Shown one piece after another: positions 30,628 to 37,938 of a DNA stretch of 64,000 nt. Numbering within the stretch: position 1 is the stretch's first letter; every line of letters starts with the position of its first letter. The translations under genes were made by a program, and so were the position numbers. The notes under the pieces were generated by a model. That model was not told the DNA's origin. It saw nothing but the letters and a program-made list of their open reading frames with translations, and did not search any database. Source of the stretch: Actinomycetales bacterium (GTDB lineage Bacteria; Actinomycetota; Actinomycetes; S36-B12); contig JAGWXF010000014.1 in NCBI GenBank assembly GCA_018970025.1, forward strand, positions 1 through 64,000. Reading direction: 5' to 3'.

Positions 30628-31653
30628 TCAGCCGAAGAAGGCCGAGGCCTCCTCGTAGCGAGCCAGCGGAACGGTCTTGAGCACGCCGGTCGCCGCCTCG
30701 AGCGGCACGCGGACGATGTCGGTGCCCTGCAGGGCGACCATCGTCCCCCAGGCCTGGTCGCGGACTGCCGAGATGGCGTTGAGCCCGAATCGGGTGGCCA
30801 GCACCCGGTCGAAGGCCGTGGGGGTGCCACCCCGCTGGATATGGCCCAGCACCGTCGTGCGCGCCTCGTGCCCGGTTCGCGCCTCGACCTGTGCGGCGAG
30901 CCACTCGCCGATGCCGGAGAGCTTCACGTGCCCGAAGGCATCCAGCGATGCGTCCTTGGTGATGAGCGTGCCGTCCTTGGGCTGGGCACCCTCCGCGACG
31001 CACAGGATCGGCGCATAGCTCGCGCTGAACCGCGACTCGACCCAGCCGATGACCTCGTCGAGGTCGAAGGGCACCTCGGGGATCAGGATCCCGTTGGCAC
31101 CCCCCGCCATGCCCGAGTGCAGGGCGATCCAGCCGGCGTGGCGGCCCATGACCTCGCATATCAGGATGCGATGGTGCGACTCCGCGGTGGTGTGCAGCCG
31201 GTCGATCGCCTCCGTCGCGATCGTGACGGCGGTATCGAAGCCGAAGGTGTAGTCGGTCGCGTTGAGATCATTGTCGATGGTCTTCGGGACGCCGACGACG
31301 TGGAAGCCGTGCTCAGTCAGCCGAGTGGCGACGCCGAGGGTGTCCTCGCCCCCGATGGCGATGAGGGAGTCGATGCCCAGTCGCTCCAGATTGCCCTCGA
31401 TACGCTCGATTCCTCCCTCGACCTTGATCGGGTTGGTCCTGGACGAGCCGAGGATGGTCCCGCCCCTCGGCAGGATGCCCCGCACCTGGGCGATCCCGAG
31501 ATCCATGGTCAGCCCGTCGAGCGGGCCCTTCCAGCCGTCGCGGAACCCGACGAACTCGTAGCCGAACTCCGTGACGCCACGACGGACGACTGCCCGGATC
31601 ACCGCATTGAGCCCGGGGCAGTCACCGCCTCCGGTGAGGACGCCTACTCGCAT
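30628..31653 (-). CDS. 6-phosphofructokinase with pyrophosphate-type active site
   Basis: A 341-residue PfkA-fold enzyme. The N-terminus is VGVLTGGGDCPGLNAVIR. The phosphoryl-donor loop reads GGEDT (101-105), with Asp at 104 where ATP enzymes have Gly, and PKTIDND has Lys at 124 where ATP enzymes have Gly. These two residues are the known determinants of PPi use, so it is predicted to be a reversible PPi-dependent PFK like the Amycolatopsis enzyme. The ATG at 31653 has GGGAG upstream; the ATG at 31674 is less likely. It precedes aroG on the same strand. Confidence 0.88.
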   Translation of the reverse strand: MRVGVLTGGGDCPGLNAVIRAVVRRGVTEFGYEFVGFRDGWKGPLDGLTMDLGIAQVRGILPRGGTILGSSRTNPIKVEGGIERIEGNLERLGIDSLIAIGGEDTLGVATRLTEHGFHVVGVPKTIDNDLNATDYTFGFDTAVTIATEAIDRLHTTAESHHRILICEVMGRHAGWIALHSGMAGGANGILIPEVPFDLDEVIGWVESRFSASYAPILCVAEGAQPKDGTLITKDASLDAFGHVKLSGIGEWLAAQVEARTGHEARTTVLGHIQRGGTPTAFDRVLATRFGLNAISAVRDQAWGTMVALQGTDIVRVPLEAATGVLKTVPLARYEEASAFFG

Positions 31654-31854
31654 CGACCCGCTCCCTTCGATCACGGCTCGCCGGTAGGCGGCCGACTGCC
31701 TGGCACCCGCGGCTTGTAACCGCTGTCATGGCACACGCTAGCCCACGACTGCACCTTGTTTGGGCATGGCCCGCCGCTCGGGCCCCCTTACCATCCGACC
31801 AGCAAGCCGCCGCCGCGAACCCCTCGCGACCTCGGCCTGACCAAGGAGACGGGC

Positions 31855-33381
31855 ATGACCGAAGGCAGCGACGTCGCGGAAGGCAGCTCCCCCAACCAGC
31901 GCAGCGATGCCGCCATCCTGGCCATCGACGCCGGCACGACGGGCGTCACCGCCCTGGTGGTGGACCGACACGGACTGGTCAGGGCATCCGGCTACGCCGA
32001 GTTCGCCCAGTACTTCCCCGATGACGGCTGGGTCGAGCATGACCTGCAGGAGATCTGGTCAGCCACCCTCGCCGCGGCGAAGCAGGCCCTTCGCCAGTGG
32101 ACGGCCCCCATCGCCGCGGTCGGCATCACCAACCAGCGCGAGACCCTGTGCATCTGGGACCGGGAGACCCTGGGCTCGATCCGTCGAGCCATCGTGTGGC
32201 AGGACCGCCGGACGACGTCCATCTGCGAGCGGCTCCGCCAGGCCGGCCACGAGCCGACCGTCCATGCGCGTACCGGCCTGCGCCTGGATCCCTACTTCAC
32301 CGGATCGAAGATCACCTGGGTCCGCGAGGAGGATCCCCATGCCTGGTCGCAGGTCGAGGCGGGTCGGGCGGCCATCGGCACGGTCGACTCCTATCTGATC
32401 GCCCGGATGTCCCGCGGCCTTGACCACCTGACCGACCCGACGAATGCCTGCCGCACCTTGCTGTACGACCTGGAAACCGGGGCGTGGAGCAGCGAGCTGT
32501 GCGACCTGTTCGGAGTGCCGATCGACGCGCTGCCGCAGATCGTGCCGTCCTACGGGGAGCTCTCACGGACCGATCCGGCCACCTTCCTCGGCCTGGACGT
32601 GCCGATCACCGGGCTCGCCGGAGATCAGCAGGCGGCGCTCGTCGGGCAGGCCGGGGTCACGGCGGGATCGGCCAAGTGCACCTACGGGACCGGCTCGTTC
32701 CTCCTGGTGCACACGGGCGCCCAGCGGGCCGCCTCCGAGCGCGGGCTGCTGGCGACCGTTGCCCTCGGGCATCCCGATGGCCGGCGCGACTTCGCGCTGG
32801 AGGGGGCGGTGTTCGTGACCGGCTCAGCGGTGCAGTGGCTTCGCGATGGCCTTCGCATCATCGACAGCGCACCGGAGGTGGAGGCCCTTGCCCGCAGTGT
32901 CCCCGACTCGGCCGGCGTGGTGTTCGTCCCGGCCCTGACCGGCCTCGGGGCTCCCGACTGGGACCCGACCGCGCGCGGACTGATCGTCGGCCTGACTCGC
33001 GGCACGACCGCTGCTCACCTGGCGCGGGCCACCCTGGAGTCAATCGCCTATCAGGTCAGCGACGTGGTGCGACTCATGGCCCAGGAGGGTGGGATCACCC
33101 TGACGCGGCTCGCGGTGGACGGCGGGGCCGCAGCCAATGACCTGCTATGCCAGCTCCAGGCCAGCGTGCTGGGCATCGAGGTCGATCGCAGCGCCCAGCT
33201 GCAGACCACCGGCCTGGGCGCGGCATACCTGGCCGGCGTCGGGGCCGGCATCTGGCCCGACCTGGCGACCCTGGCACACGCCCGGCGCAGTTCCGGGGCA
33301 TTCCAGCCCGAGCCGATGCCCGGACTGGACCACGCCCGCTGGCGCGACGCGGTCGGGCGGGCCAGGAACTGGGCGACGTGA
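31855..33381 (+). CDS. glpK: Glycerol kinase (FGGY family)
   Basis: A 508-residue FGGY kinase. The N-terminal phosphate motif is ILAIDAGTTGVTALVVD, with 'WVEHDLQEIW', 'GITNQRET' and 'IVWQDRRT' as in GlpK. The C-domain has 'KCTYGTGSFLL', 'FVPALTGLGAPDWDP' and 'LAVDGGAAANDLLCQLQA'. It forms glycerol-3-phosphate. The ATG at 31855 has AAGGAGA at good spacing; the longer frame from 31756 adds 33 unconserved residues. About 200 bases separate it from the divergent PFK gene, and no convincing -35/-10 was identified there. Confidence 0.92.
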   Translation: MTEGSDVAEGSSPNQRSDAAILAIDAGTTGVTALVVDRHGLVRASGYAEFAQYFPDDGWVEHDLQEIWSATLAAAKQALRQWTAPIAAVGITNQRETLCIWDRETLGSIRRAIVWQDRRTTSICERLRQAGHEPTVHARTGLRLDPYFTGSKITWVREEDPHAWSQVEAGRAAIGTVDSYLIARMSRGLDHLTDPTNACRTLLYDLETGAWSSELCDLFGVPIDALPQIVPSYGELSRTDPATFLGLDVPITGLAGDQQAALVGQAGVTAGSAKCTYGTGSFLLVHTGAQRAASERGLLATVALGHPDGRRDFALEGAVFVTGSAVQWLRDGLRIIDSAPEVEALARSVPDSAGVVFVPALTGLGAPDWDPTARGLIVGLTRGTTAAHLARATLESIAYQVSDVVRLMAQEGGITLTRLAVDGGAAANDLLCQLQASVLGIEVDRSAQLQTTGLGAAYLAGVGAGIWPDLATLAHARRSSGAFQPEPMPGLDHARWRDAVGRARNWAT

Positions 33382-33409
33382 TCGAGCCTGCACAGGCCCG
33401 CGATCGCCG

Positions 33410-34135
33410 TCAGTCGTCCCGATCCGGCAGGGTCGAGCGAGCGTCAACCGGCGATCCTGCGGCGATCAGCTCCTTGGCCCGTGATGCGTAGATATCGACG
33501 TACTCCTGGCCGGAGAGCGTCATCAGCTCGTACATCACCTCATCGGTCACCGAGCGCAGGATGAACCGGTCATCCTCGAGGCCGTCGTAGCGGCTGAAGT
33601 CCAGGGGCGGGCCGATGCGAATCCCGACACGCCGAAGCCGGGGCTTGATGACCCCTGGCGGCTGGATCTCGAAGGTGCCGATCATCGCGACGGGAAGGAT
33701 CGGCACTCGGGCCTCCAGGGCCATCCGGGCAAGGCCGGTCTTGCCTCGGAATAGCACGCCGTTGGGAGACCTGGTCCCCTCCGGGTAGATGCCCAGCAGG
33801 CTGCCCTGGCCCAGGATTCGGGTCGCCGTGGCGATCGCCGCCTCGCTTGCGCGGCCTCCGGATCGGTCGATGGGCACCTGGCCAACGCCGGCGAAGAACG
33901 CCTTGGTGAGCAGGCCCTTGATCCCCCTGCCGGTGAAGTAGTCGCTCTTGGCCAGGAAGGTGATGGGCCGCCGCACCATGAGCGGCAGGAAGAACGAGTC
34001 CGAGAACGACAGGTGGTTGCTTGCCAGGATCGCCGGGCCCTGCGCCGGCACGTGGTCGATGCCCTCGACCCAGGGCCGGAACAGCACCCGCAGCCACGGG
34101 CCGATGACCCAGTACTTCAAGAACCAATAGAGCAC
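33410..34135 (-). CDS. 1-acyl-glycerol-3-phosphate acyltransferase (PlsC family)
   Basis: A 241-residue membrane-associated acyltransferase with the catalytic NHLSFSD (HX4D) near residue 41, 'FFAGVGQVPIDRSGG', 'GIYPEGTRSPNG' and 'VPILPVAMIGT'. It adds the second acyl chain in phospholipid synthesis. The GTG at 34135 has GGGAG five bases upstream, and its length matches Rv2182c, the syntenic gene. The longer frame to 34468 is rejected because it would run through the divergent esterase gene. It converges on glpK. Confidence 0.88.
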   Translation of the reverse strand: MLYWFLKYWVIGPWLRVLFRPWVEGIDHVPAQGPAILASNHLSFSDSFFLPLMVRRPITFLAKSDYFTGRGIKGLLTKAFFAGVGQVPIDRSGGRASEAAIATATRILGQGSLLGIYPEGTRSPNGVLFRGKTGLARMALEARVPILPVAMIGTFEIQPPGVIKPRLRRVGIRIGPPLDFSRYDGLEDDRFILRSVTDEVMYELMTLSGQEYVDIYASRAKELIAAGSPVDARSTLPDRDD

Positions 34136-34210
34136 CGCAGCTCCCGGGCCAGGGGCAGCGTGCGCCGAATCGCGCACTCGCCTTCGGACTGACGGTGGCA
34201 CACTAGCGGC

Positions 34211-34954
34211 ATGCCACTCATGCCAGACGCAGCACCATGGTCGGCCGACGGCAACACCGTCGGGGTCGTCGTCCTCCACGGGTTCACCGGTTCCCCGAAG
34301 TCGGTCAAGCCCTGGGGGCAGGCACTGGCCGCCGAGGGCTGGACCGTCCGGGTGCCGCGCCTGCCTGGCCATGGCACCCGCTGGCAGGACATGAACATCA
34401 CCACCTGGGAGGACTGGTACGCCGAGGCCGACCGCAACGTCCGCGAGCTGCAGGATCGCTGCGAGCACGTCTACGTCATGGGCCTGTCGATGGGCGGCTC
34501 CCTCTCACTGCGGCTGGCACAGGTGCACGGCAGCGACATCTCGGGCCTGGTGCTGGTCAACCCGGCCGTCCACACCGAGCGTCCGGATCGATTCCTGCTG
34601 CCGTACGTATCCAGGGTCATCGGCTCGTTCCCTGGTATCTCGAATGACATTGCCAAGCCGGGGGTGGATGAGGGCGCCTACGACCGGCTTCCGCTGAAGG
34701 CCGCGCACTCGCTGAGCAAGCTGTGGTCGCTGGTCAAGCAGGACATGCACCGGGTCACCCAGCCGCTGCTGCTCTTCCGCAGTCGGCAAGACCACGTGGT
34801 CGAGCCGTCGAATGCCGCGTACATCCTGGCGAACGTGTCGTCGCCCGACCTCACCGAGGTCGTCCTCGACCGCTCGTACCACGTTGCGACCCTCGACCAT
34901 GACGCACAGGTCATCACCGACGGGAGCATCGAGTTCGTGCGCGCCCGCACATGA
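34211..34954 (+). CDS. Alpha/beta hydrolase (carboxylesterase / monoacylglycerol-lipase-like)
   Basis: A 247-residue esterase. The oxyanion-hole segment is VVVLHGFTGSPKSVKP, the nucleophile elbow is GLSMGGS (Ser about residue 97), and the acid and His lie in 'RSRQDHVVEPSN' and 'SYHVATLDHD'. This is the geobacillus-Est30-like carboxylesterase family. Position next to plsC suggests a role in lipid turnover; the substrate is unknown. CACACT lies six bases before the ATG, a weak leaderless-type -10. It is divergent from plsC. Confidence 0.85.
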   Translation: MPLMPDAAPWSADGNTVGVVVLHGFTGSPKSVKPWGQALAAEGWTVRVPRLPGHGTRWQDMNITTWEDWYAEADRNVRELQDRCEHVYVMGLSMGGSLSLRLAQVHGSDISGLVLVNPAVHTERPDRFLLPYVSRVIGSFPGISNDIAKPGVDEGAYDRLPLKAAHSLSKLWSLVKQDMHRVTQPLLLFRSRQDHVVEPSNAAYILANVSSPDLTEVVLDRSYHVATLDHDAQVITDGSIEFVRART

Positions 34955-34984
34955 TGAGGGCCAGCCGAGCAGCCGGGGCAGCCG

Positions 34985-35467
34985 ATGACCGGTGAGAGTT
35001 CCCCGCCAGCGGATGACGCCGAGCGCGCAGCCCGCGAGCGGCAGGCCTGGGAGTCGATCGTCTCCGAGCTGCAGGGGCAGCTCGACCTCCCCGGCTACCG
35101 ATCCGCGGCTGATCGCGACAAGGCGTTCATCGACGCATTGCTGGACGGCGACCCGCCCGCAGAGGCGTCGGGGAGCACTGCATCGGCTGGCGACGACGGT
35201 GAGGCGGGCCATGGGCTCGGGCATGAGCACGACGGCGACGACTTCAGGCCCGCGGACCCGGGACCGATTCCGATGCCGGCCGATGCCCTCTCCCGGATGG
35301 GATGGGCCGGTGCCCTCGGCGGCCCGGTCCTGGTAGGCGCGTCCTACGTCCTCGGCCTCGGCTCATCGATCGCAGCAGTGGGGGTGGCTGCCTTCGTCAT
35401 CGGCTTCATCACCCTGGTCGTGCGGCTTCCCGATCACCGAGATGACGGGGACGGCGCCGTCGTCTGA
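34985..35467 (+). CDS. Conserved actinobacterial membrane protein, unknown function
   Basis: A 160-residue protein. A helical acidic N-terminus (1-50) with 'WESIVSELQGQL' is followed by a Gly/Asp/His-rich linker (55-95), then two membrane helices (about 105-125 and 127-147) and a charged tail. I do not know the family beyond its recurrence near plsC in actinobacteria. It starts 30 bases after the esterase and probably shares its transcript. The linker's HGLGHEHDGDD could bind metal, but that is speculation. Confidence 0.65.
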   Translation: MTGESSPPADDAERAARERQAWESIVSELQGQLDLPGYRSAADRDKAFIDALLDGDPPAEASGSTASAGDDGEAGHGLGHEHDGDDFRPADPGPIPMPADALSRMGWAGALGGPVLVGASYVLGLGSSIAAVGVAAFVIGFITLVVRLPDHRDDGDGAVV

Positions 35468-35483
35468 TCAGCCTTTGTCCGCT

Positions 35484-35529
35484 GTCATGCCTGACATGAC
35501 CGTGACTTCTGCGTCCAGGTGTCATGTCA
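35484..35529. promoter_or_regulatory. Inverted-repeat cluster upstream of the GT4-GH130 operon
   Basis: GTCATG (35484-35489) and CATGAC (35495-35500) form one inverted repeat. TGACATGAC (35492-35500) pairs with GTCATGTCA (35521-35529). These cover the 69-base gap before the glycosyltransferase and look like a repressor operator. Confidence 0.45.
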
Positions 35530-35536
35530 TAGGTCG

Positions 35537-36778
35537 ATGACCGCCGACTACCTGCATCGATCCGTCAGTCCGCTCCAGGGAGCACGCCGGGGGCTGGCGC
35601 GGCCGGTCCGCTCGCTGAGGCTGGGCATGCTGAGCACGTATCCGCCCACCGTCTGCGGGCTGGCCACCTTCGCGTCCGCGCTCGAGCGCGGACTGCGCTC
35701 GCTCGGCCATCGTGTCGACATGATCGGCATCGATGACGGGACCCTGGACTCGCCGACCTTCGGCCTGAGCGTGGCCGGGGTCCTGCGGCAGGGCTCGCAC
35801 CGCTCGGCCATGCGCACCGCCGCGACGCTGAACCAGTGCGATGCCGCGATCATCCAGCACGAGTACGGCATCTACGGAGGCGAGGACGGCGCCGAGGTGC
35901 TCGAGGTGCTGCGCGAACTCGAGGTGCCGTCGGTGGTGGTGCTGCACACCGTGCCGGTGCGGCCCTCGCCGAACCAGGCATCGATCCTGGTGCGCCTGTG
36001 CGCGATGGCCGACCTCGTGGTCGTCATGACCGAGTGCGCTGGCCGCCGGCTGATGGACCAGTACCCCGTTGATCGTTCGAAGGTCATCGAGATAGCGCAC
36101 GGAGCACTCGTGGGCGAGTGGTCGGATGAGACCGGAGCACTCGTGGGCGAGTGGTCGAGTCCGCAGACCGGTGAACCGGATCCGACTCGCCTGCTGAGCT
36201 GGGGCCTGCTCAGCCCCGGCAAGGGCGTGGAGCGAGTGATCGACGCCATCGGCACCCTGGCCCGGCAGGGCATGCCAGTCCAGTACACCGTTGCCGGCCG
36301 GACCCACCCGAAGGTTGCCGCACGACAGGGCGAGACCTATCGGGCCTCGCTCATCGAGCGGGCGCACGCCAATGGCATCGCCCATCTCATCGAGTTCGAC
36401 CAGGCCTACCGAGATCCAGAGCAGCTGACGCGATTCATCGGGACGTTCAGTGCCGTCGTCATGGCCTACGACAGCCATGACCAGGTGACCTCTGGCGTGC
36501 TCGTCGACAGCGTGGCAGCAGGTCGGCCGGTCATCGCCACGGCCTTCCCGCACGCGGTCGAGGTACTCGCCGGTGGCGCGGGCATCGTCGTCCCGCATGA
36601 CGATCAGCAGGCGCTCACGCAGGCCATCGAGACGGTGATCGCCGACCCCGAGCAGCGTCGACAGATGACCCGGCGAGCGCGGCAGGCGGCCGCCGACCTG
36701 AGCTGGACCTCGATCGCCGGGCAGTACGCCCGCGCCTGCGCGGCCCTGGCACAGCAGCGGGTAGCGGCATCATGGTGA
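35537..36778 (+). CDS. GT4-type glycosyltransferase (GT-B fold) of the GH130 locus
   Basis: A 413-residue GT-B enzyme. The opening 'LGMLSTYPPTVCGLATFASA' is the signature of GT4 proteins found beside GH130 genes. The C-terminal domain has 'LLSWGLLSPGKGVERVIDAI' and the donor-binding 'DQVTSGVLVDSVAAGRPVIA' with an E/D-x7-E-like acidic pair. Residues around 190-207 contain a duplicated 11-residue block from a 33-base repeat. It is first of three overlapping genes. The start is uncertain: ATG at 35537 preferred, GTG at 35519 possible; neither has a ribosome binding site. The sugar is inferred to be mannose. Confidence 0.75.
   Translation: MTADYLHRSVSPLQGARRGLARPVRSLRLGMLSTYPPTVCGLATFASALERGLRSLGHRVDMIGIDDGTLDSPTFGLSVAGVLRQGSHRSAMRTAATLNQCDAAIIQHEYGIYGGEDGAEVLEVLRELEVPSVVVLHTVPVRPSPNQASILVRLCAMADLVVVMTECAGRRLMDQYPVDRSKVIEIAHGALVGEWSDETGALVGEWSSPQTGEPDPTRLLSWGLLSPGKGVERVIDAIGTLARQGMPVQYTVAGRTHPKVAARQGETYRASLIERAHANGIAHLIEFDQAYRDPEQLTRFIGTFSAVVMAYDSHDQVTSGVLVDSVAAGRPVIATAFPHAVEVLAGGAGIVVPHDDQQALTQAIETVIADPEQRRQMTRRARQAAADLSWTSIAGQYARACAALAQQRVAASW
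36101..36157 (+). repeat. In-frame 33-base duplication in the GT4 gene
   Basis: 36101-36133 is repeated (24 of 33 bases) at 36134-36157, giving GALVGEWS twice. It lies in the linker between the two GT-B domains, where insertions are tolerated. Confidence 0.85.
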
Positions 36779-37938
36779 TCGGGATGGCACGGCCGGGGTC
36801 AGGGGCGTCGACGGTGCCTGACGCATCGCGCAACTGGGGCTACCGGCTCGAGCACCTCGACCGGATGACCACCGACATGGGCATCTACGAGCACGCCAGC
36901 GGCATCACCCCGCGCATCGAGCATGGCTACTGCACAGATGACAACGCCCGGCTGCTGCTCATCGCCTGCAGGGAGCCGGACGAGGGCATCGCGCGTCGCC
37001 TGGGTCGCATCGCCCTGTCATTCGTGCTGGACGCCCAGTCGGATGCCGGGCTCTTCCGCAATCGCTTCCGGCTGGAGGGCACCTGGCGATGGGTCGACGA
37101 GCCCGCCAACGCCGACTGGTGGGGTCGTGCCGTATGGGGGCTGGGAGCCGCGAGCGTCTCGCACCCCGACCCATGGATGCGGCAGCGAGCGCGGTGGGGC
37201 TTCGACAGGAGCGTCCATCAGCGGTCGCCCTACCTGCACGCGATGGCCTTCGCGGCCCTCGGCGCCGCGGACGTTGCCATTGCCGAGCCTGGCCACGAGC
37301 AGGCGATCGACCTGGCCCGCGACGCCGGCCAGCGCCTGTCGGCAGTGATCAGCCCGGCATGGCCCTGGCCGCTGCCGCGGCTCACCTATGGCAGCGCCTG
37401 CCTGGCCGAGGCCGTCATCGCGGCGGGATGGGCCGGCACTGATGCCCGGATGGCCGAGCGCGGCCTGGAGATGCTCGGCTGGCTCCTGGACCAGCAGGTC
37501 GTCGACGGCCACCTCTCGGTCGTCGGGGTCCAGGGCCGGGGCCCCGGCGAGGGCGGACCCCAGTTCGATCAGCAGCCGATCGAGGTGGCCGCCATCGCCG
37601 ATGCCTGCTGGCGGGCGTGGACCCTCACCGGCGATCCTTCCTGGGCACACGGCATCGCGCTGGCAGCGGACTGGTTCGCGGGCCGGAACGACTCCCATGC
37701 GGTCATGCAGGATGTCCACTCCGGGGGCTCCTATGACGGGCTCAAGGCTGATGGCCGAAACGTGAACCAGGGTGCCGAGTCGACCCTGGCCCTGGTCTCC
37801 ACCATGCAGCGGGCCCGCAGCGTCCTGCCCTGGGCGCTGGGATACCCGGCTGCCAGCACGTCCATCCAGCCAGCCCTGGGGCCCGCGAGGTCCTGGCAGC
37901 CGGTCCGGCAACGCCCCGCAGAGAGGCATGTAGCGTGA
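36772..37938 (+). CDS. Toroid-like protein of the GT4/GH130 operon, unknown activity
   Basis: A 388-residue, largely helical protein with repeated Trp/Gly/Ala motifs suggesting an (alpha/alpha) barrel: 'HLDRMTTDMGIYEHA', 'GYCTDDNARLL' (with a conserved-looking DD pair), 'WGRAVWGLGA', 'WPLPRLTYGSACLAEA', 'DQQPIEVAAIADACW' and 'NQGAESTLALVS'. Such proteins accompany GT4 and GH130 genes in other bacteria, sometimes fused to the GT. A glycosidase or lyase role is possible but unproven. The ATG at 36772 overlaps the GT stop; a GTG at 36775 is equally usable. It overlaps GH130 by GTGA. Confidence 0.7.
   Translation: MVIGMARPGSGASTVPDASRNWGYRLEHLDRMTTDMGIYEHASGITPRIEHGYCTDDNARLLLIACREPDEGIARRLGRIALSFVLDAQSDAGLFRNRFRLEGTWRWVDEPANADWWGRAVWGLGAASVSHPDPWMRQRARWGFDRSVHQRSPYLHAMAFAALGAADVAIAEPGHEQAIDLARDAGQRLSAVISPAWPWPLPRLTYGSACLAEAVIAAGWAGTDARMAERGLEMLGWLLDQQVVDGHLSVVGVQGRGPGEGGPQFDQQPIEVAAIADACWRAWTLTGDPSWAHGIALAADWFAGRNDSHAVMQDVHSGGSYDGLKADGRNVNQGAESTLALVSTMQRARSVLPWALGYPAASTSIQPALGPARSWQPVRQRPAERHVA

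Noticed and set aside
29422-31719. 765-codon open frame on the plus strand
   Set aside because: Antisense shadow of aroG and the PFK gene, both of which have full catalytic motifs.
33410-34468. 352-residue version of PlsC
   Set aside because: The extra N-terminus is antisense to the esterase gene; GTG at 34135 has a ribosome binding site and gives the family length.
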